This document shows, piece after piece, positions 43,578 through 52,217 of a stretch of DNA of 64,000 nt. The stretch spans positions 209,469-273,468 of the forward strand of contig CANNDL010000001.1 of NCBI GenBank assembly GCA_947503435.1. Direction: 5' to 3'. This DNA is from an uncultured Kangiella sp. Its GTDB lineage: Bacteria; Pseudomonadota; Gammaproteobacteria; Enterobacterales; Kangiellaceae. The notes beneath the pieces were generated by a model. It was not told the DNA's origin and did no database searches. It saw nothing but the letters and a program-made list of their open reading frames with translations. Made by a program: the position numbers and the translations under genes. How positions within the stretch are numbered: position 1 is the first letter of the stretch; each line of letters opens with the position of its first letter.

Positions 43578-45274
43578 TAGAGTTGTTCCTGCTTGTTTTT
43601 TTGAGAATCAGGCAGTTTTTTTATATCCGTTGATTCCTGTGCGAAGTGGACCCCTTCGAAACTTAAAGTACCTAATGGCGATAAAGTCACACCCTTTATT
43701 TCATTTTGAATTAACATGTTGTTTGGGGTATGCGCAATGGGCAACCAAGGCTTGGCTTCTGCAAAAAGTTTTTGCGCCTGAATGTAGTAATCTTTACGTT
43801 TCTCGGGCGAAGTTTCTTGTCGGGCTTGTAATATTAGCTGGTCAAAATTGCGATCACACCAACGAGCATAGTTACTTCGATTTTGGCTGGCTAAACAACT
43901 TAGCAATGGAGTAAGAAAATTGTTCGGATCTCCATTGTCAGCATTCCATCCAAGTAGAACAGTTTGATGATGGCCTAGCCTAACTCGACGCAAAAAAGTA
44001 CCCCATTGGTAGCTGACAATATTAGATTGTATGCCGATTTCTAATAAATCCTGTTGGATCATTTCGGCCATCTTACGAGCATTCGGATTGTAAGCTCTTT
44101 GAACAGGCATAGCCCATATATCTAATTCAAAGCCGGAGGAATAGCCAGCTTCTAATAGTAGTTGCTTGGCTTTTTCTGGGTTGTATTGGGTGCTTGTTAA
44201 CTCATTGTCATATGCCCAGGAGCTTGGACCTAAAGGACCCTCGGCTTGAATCGCTTGGTTATCATAGACCGAGCGTATAATCGCTTTTCGATTTATTGCC
44301 AAACTAAGTGCTTGGCGTACTTTTACATTGTTAAAGGGTTCTTTTTCAGTATTGAAAGCCCAGTAAGCGACATTTAGTGCTGAGGTTTGAATAGATTTGA
44401 TCGAATCATCTTGATTGGCAAGTTTTATATGAACTGGTAAAGGGTAGCGCATCATGTCGCATTCACCAGCTGAAAATCGCGCAAATCGCATCGCAGGATC
44501 AGGGGTTATTGCGTAGACTAAATTTTTTATAGGGCTTATATATGCGAAGTGCTGATCAAAGCGTTTGAATCTTAAGTAAGAGTCGGTTTCATAAGCTACA
44601 TACTGAAAGGGGCCAGTGCCTATTGGGTTCTTATCAAATAACTCTAGCTGCTCCTTTTGCATTAAAAAGTCAGAATACTCTTTTGACTGAATAGGTAGAA
44701 AAGGAGTTGCTAATATAGAAAGGAATGGGCTTTCGGGGCGAGTGAGTTCAATTTCTACTTGGTAATCATCAATTTTTTTGATATTTCGAATTAAGGTTCC
44801 AAGCCCTTGTCCCTTAAAATAAGGGTAATTAGCACCATACAGGGCATGCAAAGGGTGGCTTGGTTGTTTTTGCCGATTGATGCTGAAAATCACGTCATCG
44901 GCATTAAATTCTCTGTTCGGACTAAAGTATTGATTTGAATGGAATTCCACCCCTTGTCTAAGCTTAAAGCGGTATTTGGTACCGGTTTCATCAATAGTCC
45001 ACTCTGTGGCCAAACTGGGTCTAAGTTCAGTAGTCCCAGGCTGGTAATCAATTAGCTGGTTATAAATAGTTGCGCTGGCAGCATCTATGGTTGTTCCAGA
45101 GGTGCTGGTTTGTGGATTCAAGGTTATTGGGCTGCCCTCAGCACAATAAATCAGAAGCTGCGAATTTTTCTTATGGGCAGGCGCTACTGACTGCTCGCAA
45201 CCTACTATGAAGATTATCGAAGCTAGAATGATTGCTTTTGTAATTGAGGTTCTGAACTCAGATACAAAACTCAT
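43577..45274 (-). CDS. sapA: SapA-like periplasmic substrate-binding lipoprotein
   Basis: 565 residues from the ATG at 45274; a TTG eight codons upstream (45298) is possible, and neither has a clear ribosome-binding site. The signal peptide ends in lipobox I-V-G-C (Cys26 of the shorter form), so it is lipid-anchored. It has the SBP_bac_5 (extracellular solute-binding family 5) fold: ADDVIFSINRQ, GTGPFQYVAYE, and VRQALSLAINRKAIIRSVY. In the family it delivers peptides to SapBC; E. coli SapA is periplasmic, so lipidation is a variation. First gene of sapABCDF. Confidence 0.88.
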   Translation of the reverse strand: MSFVSEFRTSITKAIILASIIFIVGCEQSVAPAHKKNSQLLIYCAEGSPITLNPQTSTSGTTIDAASATIYNQLIDYQPGTTELRPSLATEWTIDETGTKYRFKLRQGVEFHSNQYFSPNREFNADDVIFSINRQKQPSHPLHALYGANYPYFKGQGLGTLIRNIKKIDDYQVEIELTRPESPFLSILATPFLPIQSKEYSDFLMQKEQLELFDKNPIGTGPFQYVAYETDSYLRFKRFDQHFAYISPIKNLVYAITPDPAMRFARFSAGECDMMRYPLPVHIKLANQDDSIKSIQTSALNVAYWAFNTEKEPFNNVKVRQALSLAINRKAIIRSVYDNQAIQAEGPLGPSSWAYDNELTSTQYNPEKAKQLLLEAGYSSGFELDIWAMPVQRAYNPNARKMAEMIQQDLLEIGIQSNIVSYQWGTFLRRVRLGHHQTVLLGWNADNGDPNNFLTPLLSCLASQNRSNYARWCDRNFDQLILQARQETSPEKRKDYYIQAQKLFAEAKPWLPIAHTPNNMLIQNEIKGVTLSPLGTLSFEGVHFAQESTDIKKLPDSQKNKQEQL

Positions 45275-45666
45275 TGTTATTTTTGCTTTAAGACTCAATG
45301 GCTTATCATAACAAGTTTCTTTGGAATCACCTAGAAAACTGGCCGATGTGTTAAAAAGCTAACAAATTGTAATTTTATTTACATGGCTGGGTCATAATTA
45401 CTGTAAGCTAAATGTAAATACTTGTGTTTCTTAAGAAAAATCAGAGAGATCAAGTTGAAAGGGCTATTTTATTTACCTATACTGGAATACTCGCCGAAAT
45501 TTAACTGGTTGTTAATTTTGGGGATTCGCCCTTTAATGGCGGGGCTTGGGGCCACCTCTTATAGGATAAATAGCCCACTTTACTGTTGAGCCGAAAATAA
45601 TATGCTTGAAAGCGCTTGTTATAAGATGTTTTCTAGCGCTAAATACGATTGAATAGATAAGGCAAA
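45275..45666. other. Intergenic region between sapA and an unknown exported-protein gene
   Basis: 392 bp that must carry divergent promoters. It holds a dyad TGTAA-N6-TTACA (45368-45383), resembling the TyrR palindrome but 2 bp short of its 18-bp spacing. It also holds a 44-codon frame with TTG start and purine-rich leader AGAGAG (45455-45589), and the repeated AGCGCT at about 45611 and 45635. A G-rich stretch (about 45540-45555) is close to the end of that frame. No promoter of good quality is obvious. Confidence 0.6.
45455..45589 (+). CDS. Possible short open reading frame
   Basis: 44 codons from TTG at 45455 to TGA at 45587-45589, with AGAGAG 8-13 nt upstream. The predicted peptide has a hydrophobic centre (NWLLILGIRPLMAGLGA). 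It lacks homologues that I recognise. The TTG start and its position in a regulatory region make it only a candidate; it could be a leader peptide or chance. Confidence 0.2.
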   Translation: MKGLFYLPILEYSPKFNWLLILGIRPLMAGLGATSYRINSPLYC

Positions 45667-46848
45667 ATGAAGAAGATAATCGCAATCTTATCCAGTTTGA
45701 TAGGGATATCTAGTGCTCCTATGATGGCGCAAGATGATATGCCTTTGCCTAATGATTTGTTTAAAGAATTTTCTCAACTGTCTGAGCAAAGCCTGAATTC
45801 TAATCTTGCAGGCTTGAAATCAACCTCTTTATATATAGAACAAGAAACACAGAGTCATTTATTGAGCTTAAAGAGCGACAGTTCTTCACTAGCAGACCCT
45901 AACGGACAGTGGTCGGTATCATTTGATTTAAACCGCTTAGGACTTTCTGATAATCAATTTGATTTTGATTCTCAATTTAATGTTAATGAGCAACCAAGTT
46001 ATGATTGGGAATTAGGGACTAGTCTTGTTTCTCCCGATCAAACCTCTCGCTTTTACGTGAACTACGGTAACCGCAAAGTACCAATTTCTATCAGTTTTGA
46101 TGATAGCCCCAATAGTTTTCCTAGCTTGCAAGAGGAAGCTTTGAATGTCGGTTTTGAACAAAAATTAAATGAAAGCTGGGCAGTCAGCATCGCTTATTTA
46201 AAGGAAAATAACGATTATCAATCGCTCGCAGCCAGTAATTTAGTGGATACTTCACACCACCAACTGAATTATTTGTTTGATTTTAATAATAGTAATAAAT
46301 TGGAGACGGTTAATTTCTCTCCTTTTAATCATGATTTGAACCAGGCTGGCTTTTTAGATGATATTTCTGCGATTCAAATTAAGGTGTCAAGACAGATGAG
46401 TGATTCGTTAGTGTTAAGTGCGAGTGCTTCGCAAGGCGAATCGGATTATATTTCTGGACTAGAATTGAATGATTTCTCCTCACCATCTTCACCATTAGTA
46501 AATGAAGCGTCGCTAAAATCGCAACAGCTAGCACTAGAAGGCCAATATCAGCTTAGTGAAAGCTGGTCTTTAGATGCTAATATTGAGCACCAAATTGATC
46601 AGCTAAGTGCAATTAAGAACATTAATTCAAATGATTTTAGCCAACTTGATGCAACTACATTAGATATAGGAGTGCAATACCAATCTAATTGGGATCAAGT
46701 GGGCGTAGTTATTCGAATTGATTTGATGAACTTGCTTGGCGTTAGTCAGGCACAAGCGGGTCAGATGGGCTTGGATCAAAATGGCTTGAAGCCATTTAGT
46801 TTTGATAGCCCTAAATACATTAAAGTTAGCGGCAGTATTAACTTCTAA
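45667..46848 (+). CDS. Unknown exported protein, probable outer-membrane barrel
   Basis: 393 residues. The signal peptide MKKIIAILSSLIGISSAPMMA is followed by a mature protein dominated by Ser, Asn, Asp and Gln with alternating hydrophobic residues and many Trp/Tyr/Phe, suggesting 12 or so beta strands. It ends KYIKVSGSINF with a terminal Phe, the outer-membrane sorting signal. No domain is recognised. It lies between sapA (divergent) and the TonB operon (downstream, same strand, separated by a probable promoter at 46957), so it is likely monocistronic. A role with the TonB system is possible but unsupported. Confidence 0.65.
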   Translation: MKKIIAILSSLIGISSAPMMAQDDMPLPNDLFKEFSQLSEQSLNSNLAGLKSTSLYIEQETQSHLLSLKSDSSSLADPNGQWSVSFDLNRLGLSDNQFDFDSQFNVNEQPSYDWELGTSLVSPDQTSRFYVNYGNRKVPISISFDDSPNSFPSLQEEALNVGFEQKLNESWAVSIAYLKENNDYQSLAASNLVDTSHHQLNYLFDFNNSNKLETVNFSPFNHDLNQAGFLDDISAIQIKVSRQMSDSLVLSASASQGESDYISGLELNDFSSPSSPLVNEASLKSQQLALEGQYQLSESWSLDANIEHQIDQLSAIKNINSNDFSQLDATTLDIGVQYQSNWDQVGVVIRIDLMNLLGVSQAQAGQMGLDQNGLKPFSFDSPKYIKVSGSINF

Positions 46849-46956
46849 TTGTTTATAAAATAGGCACTTTTTTGTTTTTTTGCACTCTTAACAATTAGAA
46901 CAACAAATTTAACCGAGGGTTAATCGAAATAATCGCCATAAAGCCTCATTAGTTTG

Positions 46957-46985
46957 TTGACCGATATATGCTTTGACTTTATAGT
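46957..46985 (+). promoter_or_regulatory. Sigma-70 promoter of the TonB operon
   Basis: TTGACC (46957-46962), exact 17-bp spacer, TATAGT (46980-46985). The predicted leader is about 140 nt and contains a small hairpin AACCGT-TTAT-ACGGTT (47077-47092). I see no clear Fur box overlapping it. Confidence 0.65.
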
Positions 46986-47131
46986 TGGTCTCTTTGTTTT
47001 CTCAGAGTGGCCAATCTAAGGCTATTTTAAAAGAATTTTATAAGAAAGGATCTTTTTTAACCCTTTTTTATAAAGCAACCGTTTATACGGTTGATAACAA
47101 TAGATTTCTAAGTTGAAATTTGGGTATGTAT

Positions 47132-47908
47132 ATGAAAAAAATATTAACATTGAATAAAACAGCGTTGGCCGTTATCACTGGCGCTTTCTTAGGAGGAACA
47201 GCTGTTGCTGGGCCATTCGAATCTTCGGTGAGCGTTGAAAAACGTATCGATAAAGCGGCTGTAGGATCTCAAGCTAAAGTTGACAGACTTGCTGAGCAAG
47301 CTGCTGATGCTGCTTTTGAGTATCGTAATACATTAAGCCGAGTTGACAGCTTAGAGACATTTAATACTCAGCTAAGACGTCAAGTATCTAGCCAAGATAC
47401 CTCTATCACCAATATGGCTTCTGAGATGGAATCTATCGATGAAACTGAAAAAGGTGTACTTCCTTTAATGGATGAGATGATTAACACATTAGAACAGTTT
47501 GTGGCGCTTGATATCCCATTTAATTTAGACAAAAGAACGCAACGTATCGCTGAGTTAAATCGTATGATGGATGATGCAGACGTTTCGGTTTCTGAAAAAT
47601 ATCGTAAAATTCTTGAGGCTTATCAAATTGAGATGGGCTACGGAAACGTAATGCAAGCAGATTCAGGTTCAATTGACCGTGACGGTCAAAATGTTGAAGT
47701 TGATTTCTTGCGCGTTGGTCGAACTGCTTATATCTACTTATCTAAAGATCGTTCTAGTGGTCGTTACTGGAATAAAGCAGACAAGCAATGGGTCGATTTA
47801 CCAAGTGAATATATCGAGGAAGTTGGCGAAGCTATAAAAATGTCAGACGGTATTGTTCCAGTTGAAATGTTTAAGATCCCAGTAGCAGTAGCGGAGGCAG
47901 CGCAATGA
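47132..47908 (+). CDS. DUF3450 periplasmic protein of the TonB operon
   Basis: 258 residues from the ATG at 47132 (alternative ATG at 47126 and TTG at 47120; no strong ribosome-binding site separates them). The signal peptide MKKILTLNKTALAVITGAFLGGTAVA is followed by a long helical, coiled-coil part (about 40-130, EKRIDKAAVGSQAKVDRLAEQ-like heptads) and a globular C-terminal part (VDFLRVGRTAYIYLSKDRSSGRYWN). DUF3450 genes regularly precede ttpC; the function is unknown but a periplasmic partner of TtpC is likely. Overlaps ttpC by 4 nt. Confidence 0.85.
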   Translation: MKKILTLNKTALAVITGAFLGGTAVAGPFESSVSVEKRIDKAAVGSQAKVDRLAEQAADAAFEYRNTLSRVDSLETFNTQLRRQVSSQDTSITNMASEMESIDETEKGVLPLMDEMINTLEQFVALDIPFNLDKRTQRIAELNRMMDDADVSVSEKYRKILEAYQIEMGYGNVMQADSGSIDRDGQNVEVDFLRVGRTAYIYLSKDRSSGRYWNKADKQWVDLPSEYIEEVGEAIKMSDGIVPVEMFKIPVAVAEAAQ

Positions 47909-49251
47909 AAAAAATAATCACTTTATCTTTGGCTGCAATTGTGGGCTTAACAGCTAACTTATCTACGAATGCAGCTACAACTCTTGATGATTTATTACGC
48001 GAAGTTCGTAATCAAGAGCAATTACAGCAGCAAGTTAACGCACAACGTGAAGCTGATTTCCGCGCTAATAAAGCTACGCAGGAGCGTAAATTACGTGATG
48101 CACGTGCTAAATTAGCAGCAGCTGAAGCTACCGCTAACCGTTTGCAAGCTCAATTCCAAGCAAATGAGCTTCGTTTAACTGAGTTAGAAGAAGAGTTACG
48201 TGCAAAGCAAGGTAACTTGGGTGAGTTATTTGGTGTGGTTCGTCAGGCTGCTAATGGCATTCAAGGTGATATGACGGCTTCAATTATTAGCGCTCAATAC
48301 CCTGGACGTGGTGCTTTACTAGCTGGGTTGAATGACTCTGGTACTCCAAGCATGACAGAATTACGTGATTTCTATGTATTGCTATTACAAGAAATGACAG
48401 AGCAAGGTAAAACAACTTCATTTACTACTGACGTGGTAAATAAAGAAGGTATTACTGAATCTCAAACGGTTAAGCGTATTGGTGCATTCAACTTATTACA
48501 AGGCGGCGAATACTTAGATTTTGAAAATGGAAAAATTAATCAACTTCAAGTACAGCCTGCAACAAAAGTATTAGATACCATTTCTGATTACGATTCAGCT
48601 ACAGCGGGTGGTTACGGCAGTTTATATGTTGATCCATCTAAAGGTGGTATTTTAAGAATTCAAAAGCTTAAAGTTGGATTGTTAGAGCGTTTAACAACAA
48701 TCAAATATATGGGCGCAGCGGGTATCGCGGTTGCAATATTATTAGTGATTGGATTATTAATTTGGGCATTCAGCTTTGTTTCATTGTACTTCGTAACTGG
48801 CCCTGCAATTAGTCGTCAAAAGAAAAATTCTACGCCTAAGAACAATCCTCTTGGTCGTATCATGAAGGTTTATCTGGCGAATAAGAACGAAGATACTGAA
48901 AACCTTGAGTTGAAACTTGATGAAGCAGTATTGAAAGAAACGCCGAAAATCGAGCGTGGTATTAACTTAATTAAAGTAATCGCAGCGGTAGGTCCATTAT
49001 TAGGTCTATTAGGTACAGTAACTGGTATGATCGACGTATTCCAATCGATTACCCTGCACGGTACTGGCGACCCTCGTATTATGGCTGACGGTATTTCTAA
49101 AGCCTTGGTAACTACGGTTTGGGGTTTGATTTGTGCGATTCCATTAACGCTTCTACATGCAGTTGTTGCTGGTAAGAGTAAGAACATCATTCATACTTTG
49201 GAAGAGCAAAGTACAGGCTTGATGGCTCAACACGAAGAGAACAACTCTTAA
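47905..49251 (+). CDS. ttpC: TtpC-like MotA/TolQ/ExbB-family protein
   Basis: 448 residues. A signal peptide (about 1-23) leads to a long periplasmic coiled coil (about 30-105, NEQ-, AKL- and EATAN-type heptads). A membrane helix (about 268-295, GIAVAILLVIGLLIWAF) and a cytoplasmic section follow, then two helices with the MotA/ExbB proton-channel motif (LIKVIAAVGPLLGLLGTVTGMID; ALVTTVWGLICAIPLTLLHA). This is TtpC, the extra component of Vibrio TonB2 systems required for iron-siderophore uptake. The overlap with DUF3450 (ATGA) suggests translational coupling. Confidence 0.88.
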   Translation: MKKIITLSLAAIVGLTANLSTNAATTLDDLLREVRNQEQLQQQVNAQREADFRANKATQERKLRDARAKLAAAEATANRLQAQFQANELRLTELEEELRAKQGNLGELFGVVRQAANGIQGDMTASIISAQYPGRGALLAGLNDSGTPSMTELRDFYVLLLQEMTEQGKTTSFTTDVVNKEGITESQTVKRIGAFNLLQGGEYLDFENGKINQLQVQPATKVLDTISDYDSATAGGYGSLYVDPSKGGILRIQKLKVGLLERLTTIKYMGAAGIAVAILLVIGLLIWAFSFVSLYFVTGPAISRQKKNSTPKNNPLGRIMKVYLANKNEDTENLELKLDEAVLKETPKIERGINLIKVIAAVGPLLGLLGTVTGMIDVFQSITLHGTGDPRIMADGISKALVTTVWGLICAIPLTLLHAVVAGKSKNIIHTLEEQSTGLMAQHEENNS

Positions 49252-49260
49252 GGTAGGCAC

Positions 49261-49773
49261 ATGGAAATTATTTACACCATTTTAGATTTTATAGCCAAAG
49301 GGGGAAATCTCCTCTGGTTCATCGCTGGTGTGTTATTCCTAATGTGGACTTTTATTGTAGAGAGAATTTGGTATATCTATGGCGAATTCCCTAAGCAAGC
49401 TCGTATGAAGATTGCTGAATGGGATGCACGCGAAGACACTATGTCTTGGAAAGCCCATAGAATAAGAGATTATTGGATTTCGGATGCAAAGATTTCATTA
49501 AACAATAATCTCTTGTTTATCAAAACTCTTATTGCAGTGTGCCCTTTATTAGGTTTGGCTGGCACCGTTACAGGTATGATCGACGTATTTGATAGTATGT
49601 CTGGTCAAGGCTCTGGTAGTGCGAGACAAATGGCAGCTGGTATTTTTAAAGCAACAATCCCAACAATGGCGGGTATGGTTGCAGCTCTTTCTGGTTTGTT
49701 TGTAAGCAACCGTTTAGAGCAAGCTGCATTTGTGAAGTCGCATCAGTTCGCTGATAGCCTTCCACACCACTAG
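49261..49773 (+). CDS. exbB2: ExbB-like TonB-system proton-channel protein
   Basis: 170 residues: three membrane segments (about 14-32; 88-107; 128-150) with the ExbB motif LIAVCPLLGLAGTVTGMIDVF and the conserved pattern GIFKATIPTMAGMVAALSG. Works with ExbD to use the proton motive force to drive TonB. The short size (about 170, against 240 for classic ExbB) is typical of TonB2-type operons. It lies 9 nt after ttpC and 18 nt before exbD. Confidence 0.92.
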   Translation: MEIIYTILDFIAKGGNLLWFIAGVLFLMWTFIVERIWYIYGEFPKQARMKIAEWDAREDTMSWKAHRIRDYWISDAKISLNNNLLFIKTLIAVCPLLGLAGTVTGMIDVFDSMSGQGSGSARQMAAGIFKATIPTMAGMVAALSGLFVSNRLEQAAFVKSHQFADSLPHH

Positions 49774-49791
49774 ATTTTAGGTATAGATTGA

Positions 49792-50193
49792 ATGGCAATT
49801 AATACTAAAAAGAAGCAAGAAGATGTCGATATCGACATGACGCCTATGCTGGATATCGTATTCATTATGTTGATTTTCTTCATCGTGACTACGGTATTCG
49901 TTAAGCAAGCTGGTGTAGAGGTTAATAAAGCCTCGGGAACAACAGCATCCCCTTGCGATAATGCTTACGTGTTTATCGCAATCGATGATAAAAGTCGTAT
50001 CCATATGGATAAAACTGAAATCCAGCCTGCAGAAATCAAATCCAAGTTAGATTCACTTCGAGTGGAAAACCCTGAAGGTTCGGTTGTCATTCAGGCAGAT
50101 GAAGAGGCGCGCGCTGGTGTGGTTCTAGATGTATTAGACCAAGCACGTAAAACTGGCGCGAAAGTTTGTAACGCTATAGATCAGGAGAAATAA
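49792..50193 (+). CDS. exbD2: ExbD-like TonB-system protein
   Basis: 133 residues. One membrane helix (about 22-43) with the proton-relay Asp in the ExbD signature DIDMTPMLDIVFIMLIFFIV, then a periplasmic domain ending CNAIDQEK. It has a TolR/ExbD fold, lying between exbB and tonB with ATG at 49792 and AGATTG upstream. Confidence 0.93.
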   Translation: MAINTKKKQEDVDIDMTPMLDIVFIMLIFFIVTTVFVKQAGVEVNKASGTTASPCDNAYVFIAIDDKSRIHMDKTEIQPAEIKSKLDSLRVENPEGSVVIQADEEARAGVVLDVLDQARKTGAKVCNAIDQEK

Positions 50194-50194
50194 G

Positions 50195-50824
50195 ATGGGC
50201 AGAGTAGCAATAAGTGCATTGATTTCTTTTGGTATCGTAGTAGGCCTATTCTTGTTAATGAATAGTCTCATCGGTACGGGTGAAGGCTCTACTGAGCGAG
50301 ATAATACGTCTATTGATATTGGCGCAGTTTTAGAGGAAAAAGAAGTTCAGCGTAAAGAACGTCGTGTTCCGAAGAAGCCACCGCCTCCAAAAGAGCCACC
50401 ACCGCCACAGCAGCAAGTACAAGAGCAAAATAAGGTAATTACCAACATTGTAAATGTTCAAATTGATAACCTTGATGCTACTTTTGAAGGCGAAGGTCTT
50501 TATGCTGGCTCATTAGGCCAACAAGGTACAGGTTTTGCGGGTTTTGGTGATGGTGATGCAATTCCATTAAGTACGGTTCCAGCACAATACCCTCAAGATG
50601 CTAATATTAAAGGTATCGAAGGGTATGTTAAATTTGTGTTTGATATACAACCTGATGGTTCTCCTGCAAACATTAAGATAACGGAATCAAAACCACGCCG
50701 AGTATTCGACAAAGAAGCTCGTCGGGCGATTCGCCGCTGGAAATTTAAGCCAAAGCAATATAACGGCCAGCCTGTAGTGCAGAAAAATATGCGCTATACC
50801 ATGGAATTCCAGCTAGATAACTAA
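50195..50824 (+). CDS. tonB2: TonB-like energy transducer
   Basis: 209 residues. One N-terminal helix (GRVAISALISFGIVVGLFLLMN), a charged Pro-rich spacer (PKKPPPPKEPPPPQQQV, about residues 63-80), and the C-terminal TonB domain (PAQYPQDANIKGIEGYVKFVFDIQPDG...RRAIRRWKFKPKQYNG). Energises outer-membrane receptors for iron complexes or vitamin B12. It starts 1 nt after the exbD stop. The TonB2 type is a little shorter than classic TonB. Confidence 0.92.
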   Translation: MGRVAISALISFGIVVGLFLLMNSLIGTGEGSTERDNTSIDIGAVLEEKEVQRKERRVPKKPPPPKEPPPPQQQVQEQNKVITNIVNVQIDNLDATFEGEGLYAGSLGQQGTGFAGFGDGDAIPLSTVPAQYPQDANIKGIEGYVKFVFDIQPDGSPANIKITESKPRRVFDKEARRAIRRWKFKPKQYNGQPVVQKNMRYTMEFQLDN

Positions 50825-50835
50825 GAGGTATTGAT

Positions 50836-52188
50836 ATGAGTAAAACTAAAGTTTTCATGGCATTGCTTTTAGCTTCTATACCTTTCTCTGGTGCTCAAGC
50901 TTTAAGTACAAAATATACCGGCAGTTGCTCTGTTCTTGCTAAAGAAACAGGGAAGTATCCAGATAGAAAAGTAACTGGCTTCAAAAATCCAGCTACTTAT
51001 AAAAAAATGGAAGTTATTAATCAACAGATGGCAGACGGCCAAAAGGCTCAAGCCAAAGCTAGTTTGTTAGAGATTAAAAGTTCTTCATCCGATAAGTTTG
51101 CTTTATCTATTGTTAATCAATATTTAGCTCGTTTAGCTTTTGAAGCTGAAAATTTTAATCAAACGGTTCAGTACGCACGTGAAGTTGTAAATTTAGATGC
51201 TTTGCCAGTAAAGGCAATTCTTTCTATGAAAAAGCAAGTTGCTTGGGCTTATTTAGGTAAAAAAGATTATAAAAATGCTATTAGCTGGATGAAACAATAT
51301 TTTGATCAGGTGATCAAGCCACCAGTTTCAGATTACAAAGCATTAGCGCAACTTTATTATCAAGATAATGACTTCAAAAATGCAATTTGCCCGGCATATA
51401 TTGCTTTGAGCAAAACTACAAAGAGTAAAGACAAAGAGTCTCTTTATAAAATGCTTTTCGGCCTTCATTATAATTTGAAGGATATGGCTGGTAGTGCAAC
51501 AATCCTTTCTGAGATGATTAACTATTATCCAGATAATAAGAAGTATTGGGAGCAACTTTTCTCAATTGAGTTCCAAAGAGGAAAAGAAGATACGGCTTTA
51601 GCGATTTACGAATTAGGCTACAAAAAAGGCTTATGGACTACTGCCAAAGAGTATAAGAATTTGGCTTCTATGCATTCTAATTCTGGAGCTCCCTTGGTAG
51701 CTGCTAAAGTTATTGAAGAAGGTTTTACTAAAGGTATAGTTCCAAAGAATCTCGAAAATTTGAAATTATTAGCAAGGTTTTATGACAGTGCAAAAGAGCG
51801 TGATGCAGCTATTAAAACTTATGATCAACTTTCCGGGATGTCAAATTCGGGTGAGTTTGCTTACAAGATTGGCCTAAACTATTTTGAAGAAGAAAAGTAT
51901 CAGCAGGCTATTAAATACTTCCAAGAAGCTGTAAGAAAAGGGAATTTAAAATCTGTTGATAGAGGTTACTCATATCTCCAAATGGGTGCCGCTCAATTTT
52001 ATCTTGGCAATGAAAGCGCTGCTATTTCAGCGCTTAACAAAGCTAAAGGTATCGATAAAACCAGAAAAAATGCTACCTCTTGGATGGCTTTTATTAAGCA
52101 AAAGCAAGATATTCGTGAGCAACTAAAGAAAGATGCTGAAGCCCTTGAGGCTGAAGTTGCAGCAGAAGCCAGCGAGCCATCAACCTAA
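50836..52188 (+). CDS. TPR-repeat exported protein of the TonB operon
   Basis: 450 residues. Signal peptide (MSKTKVFMALLLASIPFSGAQA) and about ten helical tetratricopeptide-like repeats, the clearest near 335-400 (FAYKIGLNYFEEEKYQQAIKYFQEA, AAQFYLGNESAAISALNKA). It ends with an acidic-Ala helix (KDAEALEAEVAAEASEPST). A TPR gene typically follows tonB2 in these clusters; it probably scaffolds the periplasmic side. It is separated by 11 nt from tonB2 and ends at a hairpin terminator that also covers the next gene's ribosome-binding site. Confidence 0.85.
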   Translation: MSKTKVFMALLLASIPFSGAQALSTKYTGSCSVLAKETGKYPDRKVTGFKNPATYKKMEVINQQMADGQKAQAKASLLEIKSSSSDKFALSIVNQYLARLAFEAENFNQTVQYAREVVNLDALPVKAILSMKKQVAWAYLGKKDYKNAISWMKQYFDQVIKPPVSDYKALAQLYYQDNDFKNAICPAYIALSKTTKSKDKESLYKMLFGLHYNLKDMAGSATILSEMINYYPDNKKYWEQLFSIEFQRGKEDTALAIYELGYKKGLWTTAKEYKNLASMHSNSGAPLVAAKVIEEGFTKGIVPKNLENLKLLARFYDSAKERDAAIKTYDQLSGMSNSGEFAYKIGLNYFEEEKYQQAIKYFQEAVRKGNLKSVDRGYSYLQMGAAQFYLGNESAAISALNKAKGIDKTRKNATSWMAFIKQKQDIREQLKKDAEALEAEVAAEASEPST

Positions 52189-52193
52189 ATAAC

Positions 52194-52217
52194 AGGCCTC
52201 CATCGAGGCCTTTTTTT
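52194..52217 (+). terminator. TonB-operon terminator overlapping the next gene's RBS
   Basis: Stem AGGCCTC (52194-52200) / GAGGCCT (52205-52211), 4-nt loop CATC, seven T to 52217. The ATG of the next gene follows at 52218, and the GAGG of the 3' arm (52205-52208) is that gene's only plausible Shine-Dalgarno sequence, 9 nt before the ATG. Confidence 0.85.

Noticed and set aside
45368-45383. TyrR box upstream of the sapA/unknown gene pair
   Set aside because: The dyad TGTAA-N6-TTACA is 16 bp while the TyrR site is TGTAAA-N6-TTTACA (18 bp), and neither neighbouring gene is aromatic-related.
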